A DNA stretch of 64,000 bases from Candidatus Gastranaerophilales bacterium (GTDB lineage Bacteria > Cyanobacteriota > Vampirovibrionia > Gastranaerophilales > Gastranaerophilaceae). The DNA lies in assembly GCA_900770525.1 (NCBI GenBank), contig CAAHDT010000027.1:1-64000 (forward strand), in the 5' to 3' direction. Below the pieces are notes generated by a model, which saw only the letters and a list, made by a program, of their open reading frames with translations, was not told the DNA's origin and searched no databases. Both the position numbers and the translations under genes were made by a program. Below are positions 52,765 to 63,982 of this stretch, piece after piece. How positions within the stretch are numbered: the stretch's first letter is position 1; each line of letters starts with the position of its first letter.

Positions 52765-53649
52765 ATGAAAGGGATTATACTGGCAGCAGGTGCAGGTACA
52801 AGACTTTATCCGGCATCGTTACCTATATCAAAAATATTGTTATCAATTTACGATAAACCAATGATTTACTATCCTATTTCAACACTAATGCTTGCAGGTA
52901 TTAGAGATATTCTTATTATTACCAATGAAACCGACTACGACAATTTCAAAAAATTGTTAGGTGACGGCTCAAATTTCGGAGTACATATTGAATATAAAAT
53001 TCAGTATGTTCAAAGAGGTATTGCAGATGCATTTTTAATAGCAGAAGATTTTGTAAATAATGAAGATGTTGCATTAATCTTAGGAGATAATATCTTCCAC
53101 GGACACGGATTTTCGACAATAATGAAACATGCAATCGAAAATAACACCGGCGCAACAGTATTCGGTTATACAGTAAAAGACCCCGAACGTTTTGGGGTGG
53201 TTGAATTTGACGAAAACAGAAACGTTTTATCACTGGAAGAAAAACCTAAACATCCAAAATCAGATTATGCCGTAACAGGGCTATATTTCTATGATGGTAA
53301 TGTTTGTGAATACGCAAAACAACTTACACCGTCAGCTAGAGGGGAACTTGAGATTACTGATTTAAACAAAATTTATCTTGAAAAAGGAAATTTACGCGTA
53401 GAAATTCTCGGACGAGGTTTTGCATGGTTAGACACAGGAACTCACGATTCAATGCTACAAGCAAGCAACTTTGTACAATCAATGGAACTTAACAAGGGCG
53501 AAAAAATCGCATGTCTTGAAGAAATAGCTTATCTTCACGGTTTTTTAAGCGGCGAACAAATTTTAAAAAACATTGAAGGCTATAAAAGCGACTATTATGA
53601 CTACGTAAGAAATGTAATTTTAAAGAGTATGACCGGAGTAAGAGTTTAA
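52765..53649 (+). CDS. RmlA-like sugar-1-phosphate nucleotidylyltransferase, diverged copy
   Basis: 294 residues with the RmlA fold and length: [60 protein letters not shown] and [12 protein letters not shown]. Compared with the canonical copy at 49598, the residue after the catalytic Lys23 is Ile instead of Gln, and the pocket segment [10 protein letters not shown] is replaced by YVQRGIADAF. Both regions contact the nucleotide and sugar in RmlA, so its substrate may differ. AAAGGGG precedes the ATG. Same operon, 28 bases after ugd. Confidence 0.9.
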   Translation: MKGIILAAGAGTRLYPASLPISKILLSIYDKPMIYYPISTLMLAGIRDILIITNETDYDNFKKLLGDGSNFGVHIEYKIQYVQRGIADAFLIAEDFVNNEDVALILGDNIFHGHGFSTIMKHAIENNTGATVFGYTVKDPERFGVVEFDENRNVLSLEEKPKHPKSDYAVTGLYFYDGNVCEYAKQLTPSARGELEITDLNKIYLEKGNLRVEILGRGFAWLDTGTHDSMLQASNFVQSMELNKGEKIACLEEIAYLHGFLSGEQILKNIEGYKSDYYDYVRNVILKSMTGVRV

Positions 53650-53683
53650 CTTCCCGATTAGGAAGTATTAAAGGAGAAAATTT

Positions 53684-54520
53684 ATGTTAAGAGGACCGTT
53701 TTTAGATAGAACTTGGATGGGACAAAATCCAGATTATGACAAATCTGATATCATAATGCTAGGACTTCCGTTTGATGGAACCGTTTCATACAGACCGGGA
53801 TCAAGATTTGCGCCGGAACAGATAAGACTGGCAAGTTGGGGATTAGAAGAATATTCACCTAAGTTCGACAAGTTTTTGGAAGATGTAAATTTTCACGATG
53901 CAGGCGACCTTGAATTTCCTCTTGGGAACACTTACAAATCTCTTGAATTAATAGAAAAAAATGTCGAAGATATCTATAAAGACGGGAAAAGAGTTTTCGG
54001 GATTGGTGGAGAACATTTGGTGACATTACCTGAAATTAAAGCCGTATCAAAATTTTACGACAACCTTGCTATCGTACATTTTGACGCTCATACTGATTTA
54101 AGAGAAGAATATTTAGGCGAAGAAATGTCACACTCTGCAGTCATTAGACACTCATCAAAAATCGTTGGTGCAGAAAACATTAAGCAAATTGGAATTCGTT
54201 CTGGTATGAAAGAAGAGTTTGAATTTATGAAAAAGCACAACACTCTTGCAAAAAAATATTCTGACTTAGACGTTCTTAAAGATAAAAAAATATTTGTTAC
54301 CGTTGACTTAGATGTTTTAGACCCCTCGATAATGCCTGGGACAGGAACTCCTGAAGTTGGCGGACTTGAATTCAATGAGCTTATCGGATGGTTTGAATAT
54401 TTAAAAAACTTTGATATAGTTGGTGCTGATGTTGTTGAACTTGCACCTGATTATGATGCTTCAGGTGTTTCTACAGCAGTTGCAACAAAAGTAATCCGAG
54501 AACTTTTAATGGTTATGTGA
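53684..54520 (+). CDS. speB: Agmatinase (ureohydrolase family)
   Basis: Hydrolyses agmatine to putrescine and urea. 278-residue ureohydrolase with the Mn-binding motifs GIGGEH (near 107-112), HFDAHTD (near 130-136) and TVDLDVLDPSIMPGTGTPE (near 207-225). Substrate specificity for agmatine over related guanidino compounds is by family resemblance. AAAGGAG precedes the ATG. No arginine decarboxylase gene is adjacent. It follows the nucleotide-sugar genes by 34 bases and may share their transcript. Confidence 0.88.
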   Translation: MLRGPFLDRTWMGQNPDYDKSDIIMLGLPFDGTVSYRPGSRFAPEQIRLASWGLEEYSPKFDKFLEDVNFHDAGDLEFPLGNTYKSLELIEKNVEDIYKDGKRVFGIGGEHLVTLPEIKAVSKFYDNLAIVHFDAHTDLREEYLGEEMSHSAVIRHSSKIVGAENIKQIGIRSGMKEEFEFMKKHNTLAKKYSDLDVLKDKKIFVTVDLDVLDPSIMPGTGTPEVGGLEFNELIGWFEYLKNFDIVGADVVELAPDYDASGVSTAVATKVIRELLMVM

Positions 54521-54530
54521 TTTCGATTAG

Positions 54531-56522
<1,992 letters not shown>

Positions 56523-56537
56523 AGTGTGAGGTATAAA

Positions 56538-56993
56538 ATGAAAAAAGACGGACCTAAAATAATTCAAATCTCAGGATTAAAGGGAATTGCTTTAATTGCT
56601 TTTTGTATTGTTTGTCTTGGAGAAGGATTTGTTGTTTTCCCAGCAAAAATGGCAATGCATTTATGGAATTATTTAGCCGGAGGTTTTTCAATTCCAACAA
56701 TAAGCTTATGGCAAGGAGCGCTATTATGGGCTTTTGTTGCAATAAGTGTTTACCTGATTAATGCAAAATGTTCTGTAATATCAATCAAGCAACCAATGGA
56801 ATTAAATGACGAAGAACTTCGTATCTTGATGGACAGAATTAAATTACAAAAACAAGCTCAAAAATTAAATACAATGATATTAAAAGCTGAAGATATTAAA
56901 ATTGTCAAAAAGCCTGAAAATCAACAAGCTAATATTGAAGACAATTCAAAATCTAAAGAACTTTCAAACAATATAAATGAAAAACACTCGTAG
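56538..56993 (+). CDS. Small membrane protein with cytoplasmic helical tail
   Basis: 151 residues from the ATG at 56538 (GAGG seven bases upstream); a GTG four codons earlier is less likely. Two hydrophobic segments (about 15-35, IALIAFCIVCLGEGFVVFPA, and about 57-76, WQGALLWAFVAISVYLINAK), then a Gln/Lys/Glu-rich helical tail to the end. No family recognised with confidence. 15 bases after ligA and 21 before the SIMPL gene, so cotranscribed with both. Confidence 0.78.
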   Translation: MKKDGPKIIQISGLKGIALIAFCIVCLGEGFVVFPAKMAMHLWNYLAGGFSIPTISLWQGALLWAFVAISVYLINAKCSVISIKQPMELNDEELRILMDRIKLQKQAQKLNTMILKAEDIKIVKKPENQQANIEDNSKSKELSNNINEKHS

Positions 56994-57014
56994 AAACAAA
57001 TAGGAGAAATTATC

Positions 57015-57770
57015 ATGAAAAAGATTTTTACAGCAGCAATCGTTTTAGGTGTTATTGTATGCGGAACTGCTTTTGCTGCGTCAACAACACAAGCAGAACC
57101 AGAAAGAGGTTACATCAGCGTTAACACATCAGCAAATACAGAAATCACACCTGATGTTGTTGAAATTAACATTGCAGTAAAAACATCTGATTCAAAATCT
57201 ATGCTTAAAGCAACAACCGAAAACAAAGAAACATCAGACAAAGTTTATACAGCAATAAAAGCTATGATTAATCCGGCAAACGGAGATTACATAAAAACCG
57301 CAGATTACAATGCAACACCGGTTTACAGCTATAACTCTGCCGGTAAAAAGAATTTTGATAAGTACGAAGTTTCAAATAACATAATTGTACACACAAAAAA
57401 TATTGAAAAAACAGGGGCAATTATTGATAAAGCAATAAGCCTTGGTGCGACAAACATAAACGAATTGAGTTTTTCTGTTTCTGACTACGAAAAACAATGC
57501 AACGATTTGCTTGAAATTGCAACTAAAAAAGCAAAAACAAGAGCAGATATCGTAGCAAAAAGTTCTTCAAGCTACATAACAGGTATCAAATCAATGGACA
57601 TCAATTGCACAACAAACAACAACAGAGTTGTCCAATATAGACTTTTTGCAAAAAATATGGCGACAGATTCTGATGTTGGCAGCATTGCTCCGGAAGCCGC
57701 TTCAACTCCTATTCAAAGTGGAGTTATCAAAATATTTGCCAACCTTAATGCAAGTTATTTTGTTAAATAA
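57015..57770 (+). CDS. Periplasmic SIMPL-domain protein (DUF541)
   Basis: 251 residues with a signal peptide (cleavage after AFA, near residue 21) and a SIMPL domain covering the rest: GYISVNTSANTEITPDVVEI, then TADYNATPVYSYNSAGKKNF, YEVSNNIIVHTKNIEKTGAI and a C-terminal strand GVIKIFANLNASYF. Members protect against oxidative stress or interact with envelope signalling proteins, but the biochemical role is unclear. AGGAG precedes the ATG. Followed by a terminator. Confidence 0.9.
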   Translation: MKKIFTAAIVLGVIVCGTAFAASTTQAEPERGYISVNTSANTEITPDVVEINIAVKTSDSKSMLKATTENKETSDKVYTAIKAMINPANGDYIKTADYNATPVYSYNSAGKKNFDKYEVSNNIIVHTKNIEKTGAIIDKAISLGATNINELSFSVSDYEKQCNDLLEIATKKAKTRADIVAKSSSSYITGIKSMDINCTTNNNRVVQYRLFAKNMATDSDVGSIAPEAASTPIQSGVIKIFANLNASYFVK

Positions 57771-57792
57771 AAACTGTAATACTAAAACTAAA

Positions 57793-57820
57793 AAACTATC
57801 GGTTTTGCCGATAGTTTTTT
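57793..57820 (+). terminator. Rho-independent terminator of the ligA-SIMPL transcript
   Basis: Inverted repeat AAACTATCGG (57793-57802) / CCGATAGTTT (57808-57817) followed by T. Confidence 0.92.
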
Positions 57821-57886
57821 TTATGCGAAGTTTAATTCATCTTCCAATAAGGTAACACTATGAATAATCCAATATTTTTTACATTG

Positions 57887-57919
57887 AAAAAGGAACCTCG
57901 TTTTCACGAAGTTCCTTTT
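57887..57919 (-). terminator. Rho-independent terminator of tuf
   Basis: Arms AAAAGGAACCTCG (57888-57900) and CGAAGTTCCTTTT (57907-57919) pair with one mismatch; the minus strand continues into T. 27 bases after the tuf stop. Confidence 0.88.
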
Positions 57920-57945
57920 AGTCTTATGAGAGTGTTTTTAACAAA

Positions 57946-59154
57946 TTACTCAATAATTTTGTCAACAACACCGGCACCAACTGTGTGTCCACCTTCTCTG
58001 ATAGCGAATCTCATACCTTCTTCGATAGCTACAGGAGCGATAAGTTCAACTTCCATAACAACGTTATCACCAGGCATTACCATTTGACCATCAAATTTGA
58101 TTGAACCAGTAACGTCAGTTGTTCTGATATAGAATTGAGGTCTGTAACCAGGGAAGAATGGAGTGTGACGACCACCTTCTTCTTTTGTCAAAACGTAAAC
58201 GTTAGCAGTGAATTTAGTGTGAGGGTGAATTGAACCAGGTTTAGCCAATACTTGACCACGTTGGATATCAGTCTTATCGATACCACGAAGCAAAGCACCA
58301 ATGTTATCACCAGCTTGACCTTGATCAAGTGATTTTCTGAACATTTCAACACCTGTAACAGTTGTTTTCTTAGTTTCGCCAAGACCAACTAATTCAACTT
58401 CATCACCAACTTTAACGATACCACGTTCAACTCTACCAGTTGCAACAGTACCACGACCAGTGATAGAGAATACGTCTTCTACTGGCATCAAGAATGGTTT
58501 ATCCAAATCACGTTCTGGAGTTGGGAAGTATTCATCGATTGCATCCATCAATTCCCAAATCTTATCAACCCATTTGTCTTCGCCACGTTTGATAGTTGGG
58601 TTAGCTTGAGCAGCTTCCAAAGCCTTCAATGCTGAACCGTGAATGAATGGGATGTTGTCGCCATCGAATTCATATGAAGAAAGAAGTTCTCTAACTTCCA
58701 TTTCAACCAATTCTAACAATTCTGGATCGTCAACCATATCGCATTTGTTCAAGAATACTACCAAGTTAGGAACACCAACCTGTCTAGCCAACAAGATGTG
58801 TTCACGAGTTTGAGGCATAGCACCGTCTGTAGCAGCAACAACTAGGATTGCGCCGTCCATTTGAGCAGCACCTGTAATCATGTTTTTAACATAGTCAGCG
58901 TGGCCCGGGCAGTCAACGTGTGCATAGTGTCTTTTTTCTGTTTCATATTCTACGTGAGCTGTAGAAATGGTTATACCTCTTGCTTTTTCTTCAGGAGCAG
59001 CATCGATTTCATCAAATTTTTTCAATGCAGCTTGTCCTTGTGCAGCCAATACAGCTGTAATAGCAGCGGTTAAAGTAGTTTTACCGTGGTCAACGTGACC
59101 AATGGTACCGATGTTAACGTGCGGTTTCGTACGTTCATACTTTTCTCTAGCCAT
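57946..59154 (-). CDS. tuf: Elongation factor Tu
   Basis: Delivers aminoacyl-tRNA to the ribosome. 402 residues with GHVDHGKTT (18-26), the effector region [21 protein letters not shown] and SALKALE in the G domain, then domains 2 and 3. It stands alone: no fusA, rpsL/rpsG or tRNA genes are adjacent, unlike the common str-operon or tRNA-tufB arrangement. Own promoter (59218-59245) and terminator. Codon use is strongly biased, as expected for a highly expressed gene. Confidence 0.98.
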   Translation of the reverse strand: MAREKYERTKPHVNIGTIGHVDHGKTTLTAAITAVLAAQGQAALKKFDEIDAAPEEKARGITISTAHVEYETEKRHYAHVDCPGHADYVKNMITGAAQMDGAILVVAATDGAMPQTREHILLARQVGVPNLVVFLNKCDMVDDPELLELVEMEVRELLSSYEFDGDNIPFIHGSALKALEAAQANPTIKRGEDKWVDKIWELMDAIDEYFPTPERDLDKPFLMPVEDVFSITGRGTVATGRVERGIVKVGDEVELVGLGETKKTTVTGVEMFRKSLDQGQAGDNIGALLRGIDKTDIQRGQVLAKPGSIHPHTKFTANVYVLTKEEGGRHTPFFPGYRPQFYIRTTDVTGSIKFDGQMVMPGDNVVMEVELIAPVAIEEGMRFAIREGGHTVGAGVVDKIIE

Positions 59155-59217
59155 GAGATTAATCTCCTTTTTTTACTTATACTACAATACTAATTTGGTA
59201 TTTTAAGCCATAAAACA

Positions 59218-59245
59218 ATAATATTTGCTCAATTTTTTTTGTCAA
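59218..59245 (-). promoter_or_regulatory. tuf promoter
   Basis: Minus strand -35 TTGACA (59245-59240), 16-base spacer, -10 TATTAT (59223-59218). The leader is about 55 bases and contains AAGGAG before the ATG. Confidence 0.75.
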
Positions 59246-59358
59246 GGGCACATAACATATATTACAACTGTCACAAAAATTATTACCTTAAATTATTAAC
59301 ATTTTGTATAATTTTTTAATCTATTTTTTGTGTTCATACTATTTACAAAGGAGCAACT

Positions 59359-59658
59359 ATGAAAAACTATTTAATAATATTAGGGATAATTTTTGTCACT
59401 TATTTGGCGATAACAGACACAATGAAACGATTTGAGGAACTCGACAACATATCAGTCTCAACTCCTTCACAAATAGAAATGAAGGGAGATATGTTTAAAT
59501 CTAACGGACAAGGAATAAAAAACTCTCTAGACAAAAACGAAAACAAGCCACAAAACCCGTTAATGCAAAAACAAAAAACTGATGTTATAAAAGAACAAAT
59601 TCAAAACATGCCTCAAGGAGTAAAAGAAAAATACAACTACACACCTCAAAAGCAATAG
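59359..59658 (+). CDS. Small single-pass membrane protein
   Basis: 99 residues: an N-terminal hydrophobic helix (YLIILGIIFVTYLAI, residues 3-17) acting as signal anchor, followed by a polar, Gln/Lys/Asn-rich, probably disordered segment. AAAGGAG lies six bases before the ATG. No family recognised. Divergent from tuf and convergent with the gene at 59666. Confidence 0.7.
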   Translation: MKNYLIILGIIFVTYLAITDTMKRFEELDNISVSTPSQIEMKGDMFKSNGQGIKNSLDKNENKPQNPLMQKQKTDVIKEQIQNMPQGVKEKYNYTPQKQ

Positions 59659-59665
59659 TTATCGA

Positions 59666-60508
59666 CTAAATCCCGAACATAACTTCGCCGTAATTATTGT
59701 CAATAGTTTCTCCAAAATCGTTCTTTTCTCTTGTATCTTCAAGAAGTTTTGGGCGCAACTTTGGAGTATTACTTTCATATCTAAAATATGATTCATCAGG
59801 CTTTGTATCACTGTTAATAAGTGGTTGCGGGTCAATAACCCTCGGGAAAAATCTCAAATAAATATTCTGAGAAATTGACTTTGACAAAATATCTTTTGAA
59901 TACATTTTAAGATACTCAAGTTTTGCATAAGCATCAGATGCATTCGGAGCAGAAAAAGCATCATTTATATCACTAACCTTTTTAGAATAAACATTTGACC
60001 ACATAGCGATATCATTAACCGTATCAACAAGAACCGCCTTTGTTTTCATTTCATAAGGATAAGAAATCCCAAAATTTGTGGACAAAACCAGCATTTCCCA
60101 GTAATTTCTGTTTGCATACGCACCATCAACAGGAATATCGTTTGATATCAGTAACACGGAATTTGCTCTAAAAACCTTTCCAATCGCCGTTAAAGCTGTA
60201 TAATCCAACGGCTTATCATTTTTAAATCTTGTAAAAACACTAGAGGTATAATTTTTAACAACAGGATTTGCCTCTAGGGCTTTTCTCACATAATAAAGCG
60301 GTGGGGAATTTATTCTACCCGTTTTATTAAAATTATCAATTACATCATCTGCAATTATATTGGAAACCTCCGGATAACAATAATAATTGGCGCAAACTTT
60401 GAACAAATCAACAGGCAAAACTACAACGTTAAAAGTAACCTCTGCCTTTGCCACAAGAGCAGATGATAATCCCAATATAACCAAAAATATTTTGAGAAAA
60501 TTTTTCAT
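59666..60508 (-). CDS. Exported protein of unknown function
   Basis: 280 residues from the ATG at 60508 (MKNFLKIFLVILGLSSALVA plus KA, signal peptide cleaved near residue 22); an upstream in-frame ATG lies beyond the promoter. The mature part (VTFNVVVLPVDLFKVCANYY) has alternating strand/helix character with a nucleotide-binding-protein-like layout reminiscent of periplasmic curli-assembly CsgG/LpoB-type folds, but no motif confirms this. TGTGc-TATAAT ends six bases before the ATG and no Shine-Dalgarno is present, so a leaderless mRNA is likely. Confidence 0.82.
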   Translation of the reverse strand: MKNFLKIFLVILGLSSALVAKAEVTFNVVVLPVDLFKVCANYYCYPEVSNIIADDVIDNFNKTGRINSPPLYYVRKALEANPVVKNYTSSVFTRFKNDKPLDYTALTAIGKVFRANSVLLISNDIPVDGAYANRNYWEMLVLSTNFGISYPYEMKTKAVLVDTVNDIAMWSNVYSKKVSDINDAFSAPNASDAYAKLEYLKMYSKDILSKSISQNIYLRFFPRVIDPQPLINSDTKPDESYFRYESNTPKLRPKLLEDTREKNDFGETIDNNYGEVMFGI

Positions 60509-60514
60509 AATCAG

Positions 60515-60525
60515 ATTATAGCACA
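60515..60525 (-). promoter_or_regulatory. Extended -10 promoter at the start of the 59666-60508 gene
   Basis: Minus strand TGTGc followed by a perfect TATAAT that ends six bases before the ATG at 60508. Confidence 0.55.
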
Positions 60526-60600
60526 TAAATTTTTCATACAAGTAGTGTATTTATGTAATTACTGATATATAGTAGACTATACGTGGAAAGGAGTCTGTTT

Positions 60601-60984
60601 ATGGACTACAATGAACTTCTTGAAAAGGCAAAAACTGCATCAAAATATTCTTATTCACCATATTCAAAATTCGCTGTAGGGGCATGCATTTTAACAGCAA
60701 ACGACAAAACATACTGCGGTTGTAACTTTGAAAACTCAAGTTACGGAATGACAATATGCGCAGAAAGAAATGCAATAGGAACAGCAATTGCAGACGGCGA
60801 AAGAGAGATTAAAGCCGTTGCAATATATTCTCCAAACAGCAAGCATTGCTACCCTTGTGGGGCTTGCAGACAAGTTATGAGCGAATTCAAGTCACAAGAC
60901 GGGGTTGACATAATTCTTGAGGGCGATGACGGTATAGAGATTTTTAAACTTGCAGACTTGTTACCGGAAGGCTTTAACTTGTAA
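60601..60984 (+). CDS. cdd: Cytidine deaminase
   Basis: Converts cytidine and deoxycytidine to uridine forms in pyrimidine salvage. 127 residues from the ATG at 60601 with AAGGAG seven bases upstream; an in-frame GTG at 60583 lies before that site. Zinc ligands and catalytic Glu are in TICAERNAIG (CAE) and PCGACRQVM, the small tetrameric form. Stop overlaps the next start (TAATG). Confidence 0.96.
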   Translation: MDYNELLEKAKTASKYSYSPYSKFAVGACILTANDKTYCGCNFENSSYGMTICAERNAIGTAIADGEREIKAVAIYSPNSKHCYPCGACRQVMSEFKSQDGVDIILEGDDGIEIFKLADLLPEGFNL

Positions 60985-61250
60985 TGTACTTTATTGAAGC
61001 TATCGTCAAATACATGAAAAAAGACAGGTTTTCGGAAGTATTAAATGAGCACGACAGACAAGAAAGCCTCAATCCGCTTGAAAACATTCCACTTGAAGAA
61101 GAGCTGTTTGATAATGAATCTGAAAATTGCAACCACATATTTATGCCGATTGACTCAACCGGAGAAATATTAGCATGCTCAAAATGCGGTCAACTAATAA
61201 AAAGAGAAGAATTAAAAGCCGTTAATTTCTTTGAACACCCCAACTCATAA
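60984..61250 (+). CDS. Small acidic protein with zinc-ribbon-like CxxC
   Basis: 88 residues, coupled to cdd by a TAATG overlap; an internal ATG at 61014 is a possible later start. The C-terminal part contains CNHIFMPIDS...LACSKCGQLIKRE, so Cys/His followed by CSKCG could bind zinc. The N-terminal half is acidic and unstructured. No named family. Function unknown. Confidence 0.7.
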   Translation: MYFIEAIVKYMKKDRFSEVLNEHDRQESLNPLENIPLEEELFDNESENCNHIFMPIDSTGEILACSKCGQLIKREELKAVNFFEHPNS

Positions 61251-61357
61251 GTAAAAAACAGGTGGTAGAAAATTCAACCGTCTGCATGATTTAAATGAAC
61301 ACTAATTATGATTATATCGTTATAGACTCAGAGTATTTTTTTAGGATTAAATCTTAG

Positions 61358-62812
61358 ATGCATATAAAAAAGCAGTTTAAAATTTTTACGATAATAAGTT
61401 TAATAACAGTCATCGGATTGAGTGCCCAAGCCTTTGAATCCAAAAGTGCCTTAATTGCCAAAGGGGCAAAATTAACAATGTCTGATTGTATTCAAGTCGC
61501 ACTCGATAACAGTCCTTATGTAAAAAAAGCAGCATACAATTACAAAATTGCAAAAAATGACGTAAACATCTCAAAAGCCGCATACTTTCCATCCATAGGA
61601 GTCGGAACAGGTTATTATTATAACGGAACAAAAACAAATTCAAGAAACTTTGAGAACAATTATTACAACTTATCAACAAATCTAAATCAATTAATCTGGA
61701 ACTTTGGAAAAACAAGCGCAAACATAAAAATGCAAAAGTTTAACAAAATTGCTGCATTGTATAGCTTTGACAACACGGTATTAGATACGATTTTTGCAGT
61801 AAAAACGAATTACTACGGAGTTCTTGCCGCAAAGGCGACAATGGACATCAACCGAGCTAATGTACAGATTAACGAAAGAAACTATCAAAGAACGAAAGCT
61901 TATTTTAACGAAGGAATAAAATCTAAAATTGACTTAGTTAACGCAGAAGTATACCTCTCTGATTCCAAAATAACTTTAGTTAATTCGGAACAAGCTTACC
62001 AAAATGCACTTGTTAAACTTAACAACTCAATGTACATTGCGCATGCCCCAAGTTATGAAATTTCTACAACTGAAACATTCAACTTCAAAAACAAAGAAAT
62101 TCCTGTTAACTTAGAAAAGATTTCCGAACTAAACGACATAAGCGAACCACCAACTACCGTAAACAATGCTATTTTAACCTCAAAAGTTGAAAAAATGGCA
62201 GTTATGGAAAACTATAAATTCAAGCCGTTTGAATACACATTTGAACAGTGTGTGGATTTAGCAGAAAAGAACAGCCCGTCACTCAAAGCATATGATGCGA
62301 CAATCGGTGCAATGAAACAGGCTTTACTATATATAAAACGCGAATATTATCCGGAAATAACAGGCTCTGTCGGTTATGGATATCGAGATACAAGCAATAC
62401 AAACTCATTTAACGCAAGTATCGGACTTACGTCATCTGTAAATATATTAAGCAAAAAATATGAAATAGATAACGGAAAACTACAGGTACAACAAGCGGAA
62501 AATGATTTAAATTTGGCAAAGCAAGATATTTATTTTGATGTTCAAGATGCATATATAAATATGATTCAACTTGAAAGACAAATACCACTTATGGAAGTTA
62601 AAGTTAAACAAACTTTTGAAAATTTTGAACTTGCAGATGGCAGATACGGAGTCGGACTCGGAGATTACATAGAACTTCAAGATGCAAAAGTAAATTATAA
62701 CAATGCGCAAAACACCTACGTTCAAGCAGTGTATAATTACAATGTTGCAAGAGCAAATTTAGAAAGACTTCTTGCCCTTCCGCAAGAAATTGAAATTACG
62801 GTAGAGGACTAA
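61358..62812 (+). CDS. TolC-family outer-membrane efflux channel
   Basis: 484 residues with a signal peptide (cleavage after AQA near residue 25) and two outer-membrane-efflux repeats (about 40-245 and about 290-480); KLTMSDCIQVALDNSP and TFEQCVDLAEKNSP start the two repeats, and each contains long coiled helices. Forms the trimeric exit duct of a type I or tripartite pump. It starts an operon with the adaptor gene 3 bases downstream, whose pairing suggests a MacAB-TolC-like exporter. Confidence 0.94.
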   Translation: MHIKKQFKIFTIISLITVIGLSAQAFESKSALIAKGAKLTMSDCIQVALDNSPYVKKAAYNYKIAKNDVNISKAAYFPSIGVGTGYYYNGTKTNSRNFENNYYNLSTNLNQLIWNFGKTSANIKMQKFNKIAALYSFDNTVLDTIFAVKTNYYGVLAAKATMDINRANVQINERNYQRTKAYFNEGIKSKIDLVNAEVYLSDSKITLVNSEQAYQNALVKLNNSMYIAHAPSYEISTTETFNFKNKEIPVNLEKISELNDISEPPTTVNNAILTSKVEKMAVMENYKFKPFEYTFEQCVDLAEKNSPSLKAYDATIGAMKQALLYIKREYYPEITGSVGYGYRDTSNTNSFNASIGLTSSVNILSKKYEIDNGKLQVQQAENDLNLAKQDIYFDVQDAYINMIQLERQIPLMEVKVKQTFENFELADGRYGVGLGDYIELQDAKVNYNNAQNTYVQAVYNYNVARANLERLLALPQEIEITVED

Positions 62813-62815
62813 ACG

Positions 62816-63982
62816 ATGAAAATAAAAAAAAGATACGTAATAACAGCACTTGTCGCAATAGTCGTAATTGGCGGAACAATCACCTCTTCAGCGATAAAAA
62901 ACAGAGTTCACTATGAAACAACTCCGATAAGCCAATGCACCATCACTCAAGTTGTTGAAGCTTCCGGAACAATTAACCCTGTAAACACGGTGAGTGTTGG
63001 TTCTACCGTATCAGGCTTAATCAAAGCGATTTACGTTGACTACAACTCTATCGTTAAAAAAGGACAATTGTTAGCTCAAATCGATCCTGCCAATTTTGAA
63101 GCAGCAGTTCAACAAAACCAAGCTCAAATAAATTCCGCAGAATCTGACATGGCAAAAATTCAAGCAGTAACGGAAATGTCCAGAAAAACATATTCCCGTT
63201 ACAAAAACTTGTACAAAAAGAATTTCATAGCGAAAAGCGAACTTGATCAGGCGGAAAGCGATTACCTATCAAATCTAGCACAAATAGGAGCTGCAAGAGC
63301 AAAAATAAATCAAGCAAGAGCATCATACAAAACAGCTATGACTAACTTGGGATACACAAAAATCATAGCACCGGTTGACGGGACAATTATTTCTCGTGAA
63401 ATAGACCTCGGGCAACCGGTTGCAGCAAGTTTCCAAGCACCTGAATTATTTACAATTGCACAAGACTTAACCAAAATGCAAATCGAAGTAAATGTATCGG
63501 AAGCCGATATCGGGAAAGTTAAAGAAGGGCAGCAAGTAACTTACACCCTTGACGGATACCCTGACAGATTATTTTACGGAAAAGTAACCCAAGTCCGAAT
63601 TTCCCCAACAACAGTTTCAAATGTAGTAACTTATTCCGTAATTGTCGGCGTTGATAATAAAGATTTAACTCTTAAACCGGGAATGACCGCAAATGTTTCA
63701 ATTATAACAAGCAAAAGTGAAGATGTTTTATGCGCTCCATCTGTAGCTTTAAAATACACACCGGAAACAGACGGCAAAAAATATCAATCTCAAGGATTAT
63801 GGATTTTAGCGAATAAAAAACCGCAAAGAATAGATATTGAAACAGGCGCAAGTGATGACACCAATATTGAAGTTAAATCTGACAAAATAAAAGTTGGTGA
63901 TAAAGTTATTATTGGTGCTTCAAACCAAGTTAAAAAAGACAAAAATTCACAACAAAGAAGAAAACCTCCTGGAATGTTCTAA
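62816..63982 (+). CDS. MacA-like periplasmic adaptor (HlyD/RND family)
   Basis: 388 residues: N-terminal membrane anchor (YVITALVAIVVIGGTI, 7-22), lipoyl-like half motifs (VSVGSTVSGLIKAIYVDYNS and YTKIIAPVDGTIISREIDLG), a coiled-coil hairpin (about 85-165), and beta-barrel and membrane-proximal domains (LTLKPGMTANVSI, near 283). The length and GQPVAASFQAPELFTIAQDL motif fit MacA. Another ribosome site (GAGGG) follows its stop at the window edge, so a permease/ATPase gene such as macB probably comes next. Confidence 0.92.
   Translation: MKIKKRYVITALVAIVVIGGTITSSAIKNRVHYETTPISQCTITQVVEASGTINPVNTVSVGSTVSGLIKAIYVDYNSIVKKGQLLAQIDPANFEAAVQQNQAQINSAESDMAKIQAVTEMSRKTYSRYKNLYKKNFIAKSELDQAESDYLSNLAQIGAARAKINQARASYKTAMTNLGYTKIIAPVDGTIISREIDLGQPVAASFQAPELFTIAQDLTKMQIEVNVSEADIGKVKEGQQVTYTLDGYPDRLFYGKVTQVRISPTTVSNVVTYSVIVGVDNKDLTLKPGMTANVSIITSKSEDVLCAPSVALKYTPETDGKKYQSQGLWILANKKPQRIDIETGASDDTNIEVKSDKIKVGDKVIIGASNQVKKDKNSQQRRKPPGMF

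Noticed and set aside
57860..58087. 75-codon plus-strand frame starting before the tuf terminator
   Set aside because: It runs through the terminator hairpin and antisense to tuf, with no ribosome site.
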